A DNA stretch of 64,000 nucleotides, from contig JAUIFF010000010.1 of assembly GCA_030429545.1 (NCBI GenBank), positions 62,001-126,000 on the forward strand, read 5' to 3'. Numbering within the stretch: the stretch's first letter is position 1; every line of letters starts with the position of its first letter. Positions 63,720 through 64,000 of this stretch are shown here, in pieces. The translations under genes and the position numbers were made by a program. The notes beneath the pieces were generated by a model. It had not been told where the DNA came from, made no database searches, and saw only the letters and a program-made list of their open reading frames with translations. The DNA is from Polyangia bacterium. Its GTDB lineage: Bacteria > Myxococcota_A > Polyangia > Nannocystales > Nannocystaceae.

Positions 63720-64000
63720 ATGCAAACAGCCGCCCTCCTCGACCTCGATATTGCCGCGTTTTGTCGTCAACTCGAGTCGACCGGCCACGGGCGTGCCTAT
63801 GTCGTGACCGCGGCAGACCAGACCATCGCGGTCTCCCACCCGCAACTGCAAGTACTCGCCGAGTGGCTGCAACAGGCCAACCCCGATTACCTCGCCCACG
63901 AGGGTCTGTTTTTTGAGGTCGGCAAGCAAAGTGGGGCGCTGTTTGGGGCGTTTGTCCATGGTACGCGCCGGGGCCAAAGCCAGGGAGGGCTACGGTTTTG
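63720..64000 (+). CDS. Glu/Leu/Phe/Val dehydrogenase-like protein, 5' part (cut by window edge)
   Basis: The frame opens with the ATG at 63720 (MQTAALLDLDIAAFCRQLES) and is still open at the window end, so the gene is incomplete. The segment AHEGLFFEVGKQSGALFGAF, then VHGTRRGQSQGGLR resembles the N-terminal part of amino-acid dehydrogenases, which deaminate amino acids with NAD(P)+. Only 93 residues are visible, so the substrate and intactness of the gene are unknown. It has no partner gene in view. Confidence 0.6.
   Translation, partial: MQTAALLDLDIAAFCRQLESTGHGRAYVVTAADQTIAVSHPQLQVLAEWLQQANPDYLAHEGLFFEVGKQSGALFGAFVHGTRRGQSQGGLRF

Noticed and set aside
63541..63807. 88-aa plus-strand frame at 63541
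   Set aside because: It overlaps the end of the lipoprotein and the start of the dehydrogenase-like gene in another frame and has no family features.

Overview
The window looks like chromosomal DNA of a myxobacterium (phylum Myxococcota), most likely near the Nannocystis/Enhygromyxa/Haliangium side of the group. The evidence is GC-rich coding sequence (roughly 60 % by eye), many secreted lipoproteins with low-complexity Thr/Ser/Gly/Glu linkers after the lipobox, Ser/Thr kinases fused to TPR or STAND-ATPase modules, several FHA proteins, a bactofilin, a eukaryotic-type glutamine synthetase II and a Tex protein. There is no phage, integrase, transposase, CRISPR array, rRNA or tRNA that I could recognise.

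Layout. 0.1-2.6 kb: an RNA polymerase sigma factor, a small membrane protein and a long tandem-repeat array. 2.6-8.9 kb: an F-type ATP synthase operon on the minus strand (b', b, delta, alpha, gamma, beta, epsilon; no a or c genes here). 9.5-12 kb: a bactofilin, a double-FHA protein and a RelE/ParE-type toxin-antitoxin pair split by hairpin repeats. 12.5-18 kb: sdhCAB (succinate:quinone oxidoreductase, cytochrome b558 type), then prmA-rsmE. 18-25 kb: hypothetical and membrane proteins, a VOC protein, tex and a two-domain Cu/Zn-SOD-like lipoprotein. 25-34 kb: katG, a GDAP1-like tail-anchored GST, an OmpA-like lipoprotein, a PHM-like copper monooxygenase-type lipoprotein, a Rieske oxygenase, a redoxin, mdaB and a divergent HxlR regulator with a clear operator. 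34-36.5 kb: two tandem paralogous ATP-grasp enzymes. 36.9-46.9 kb: a kinase-TPR protein, a SELENOPROTEIN (peroxiredoxin-like, in-frame TGA followed by a bacterial SECIS hairpin), an FG-GAP lipoprotein, Dps, membrane proteins, a sterol-desaturase-superfamily enzyme and a macrodomain protein. 47-51.5 kb: an M19-like dipeptidase lipoprotein, a PNGase F-like lipoprotein and a prolyl-4-hydroxylase-like dioxygenase. 51.5-59.1 kb: six co-directional minus-strand genes (trypsin-like protease, two unrecognised proteins, a kinase-STAND-TPR protein, an FHA-winged-helix protein, a NarL-type response regulator) that look like one signalling or conflict module. 59.4-64 kb: glnII, 1.25 kb without a gene, an ECF sigma factor, a lipoprotein and the start of an amino-acid dehydrogenase cut by the window edge.

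Four things stand out. (1) A degenerate palindromic decamer, TGYANNTRCA, occurs about 36 times by manual scan, roughly 2 expected from base composition, mostly inside genes; it behaves like a highly iterated palindrome. (2) The selenoprotein at 39770-40369, which conventional gene calling splits in two. (3) A family of nested hairpin repeats sharing a CTGTAG-N4-CTACTGCAA core, found downstream of the ATP synthase operon and inside the toxin-antitoxin operon. (4) The protease/kinase/STAND/FHA gene set at 51.5-59.1 kb.
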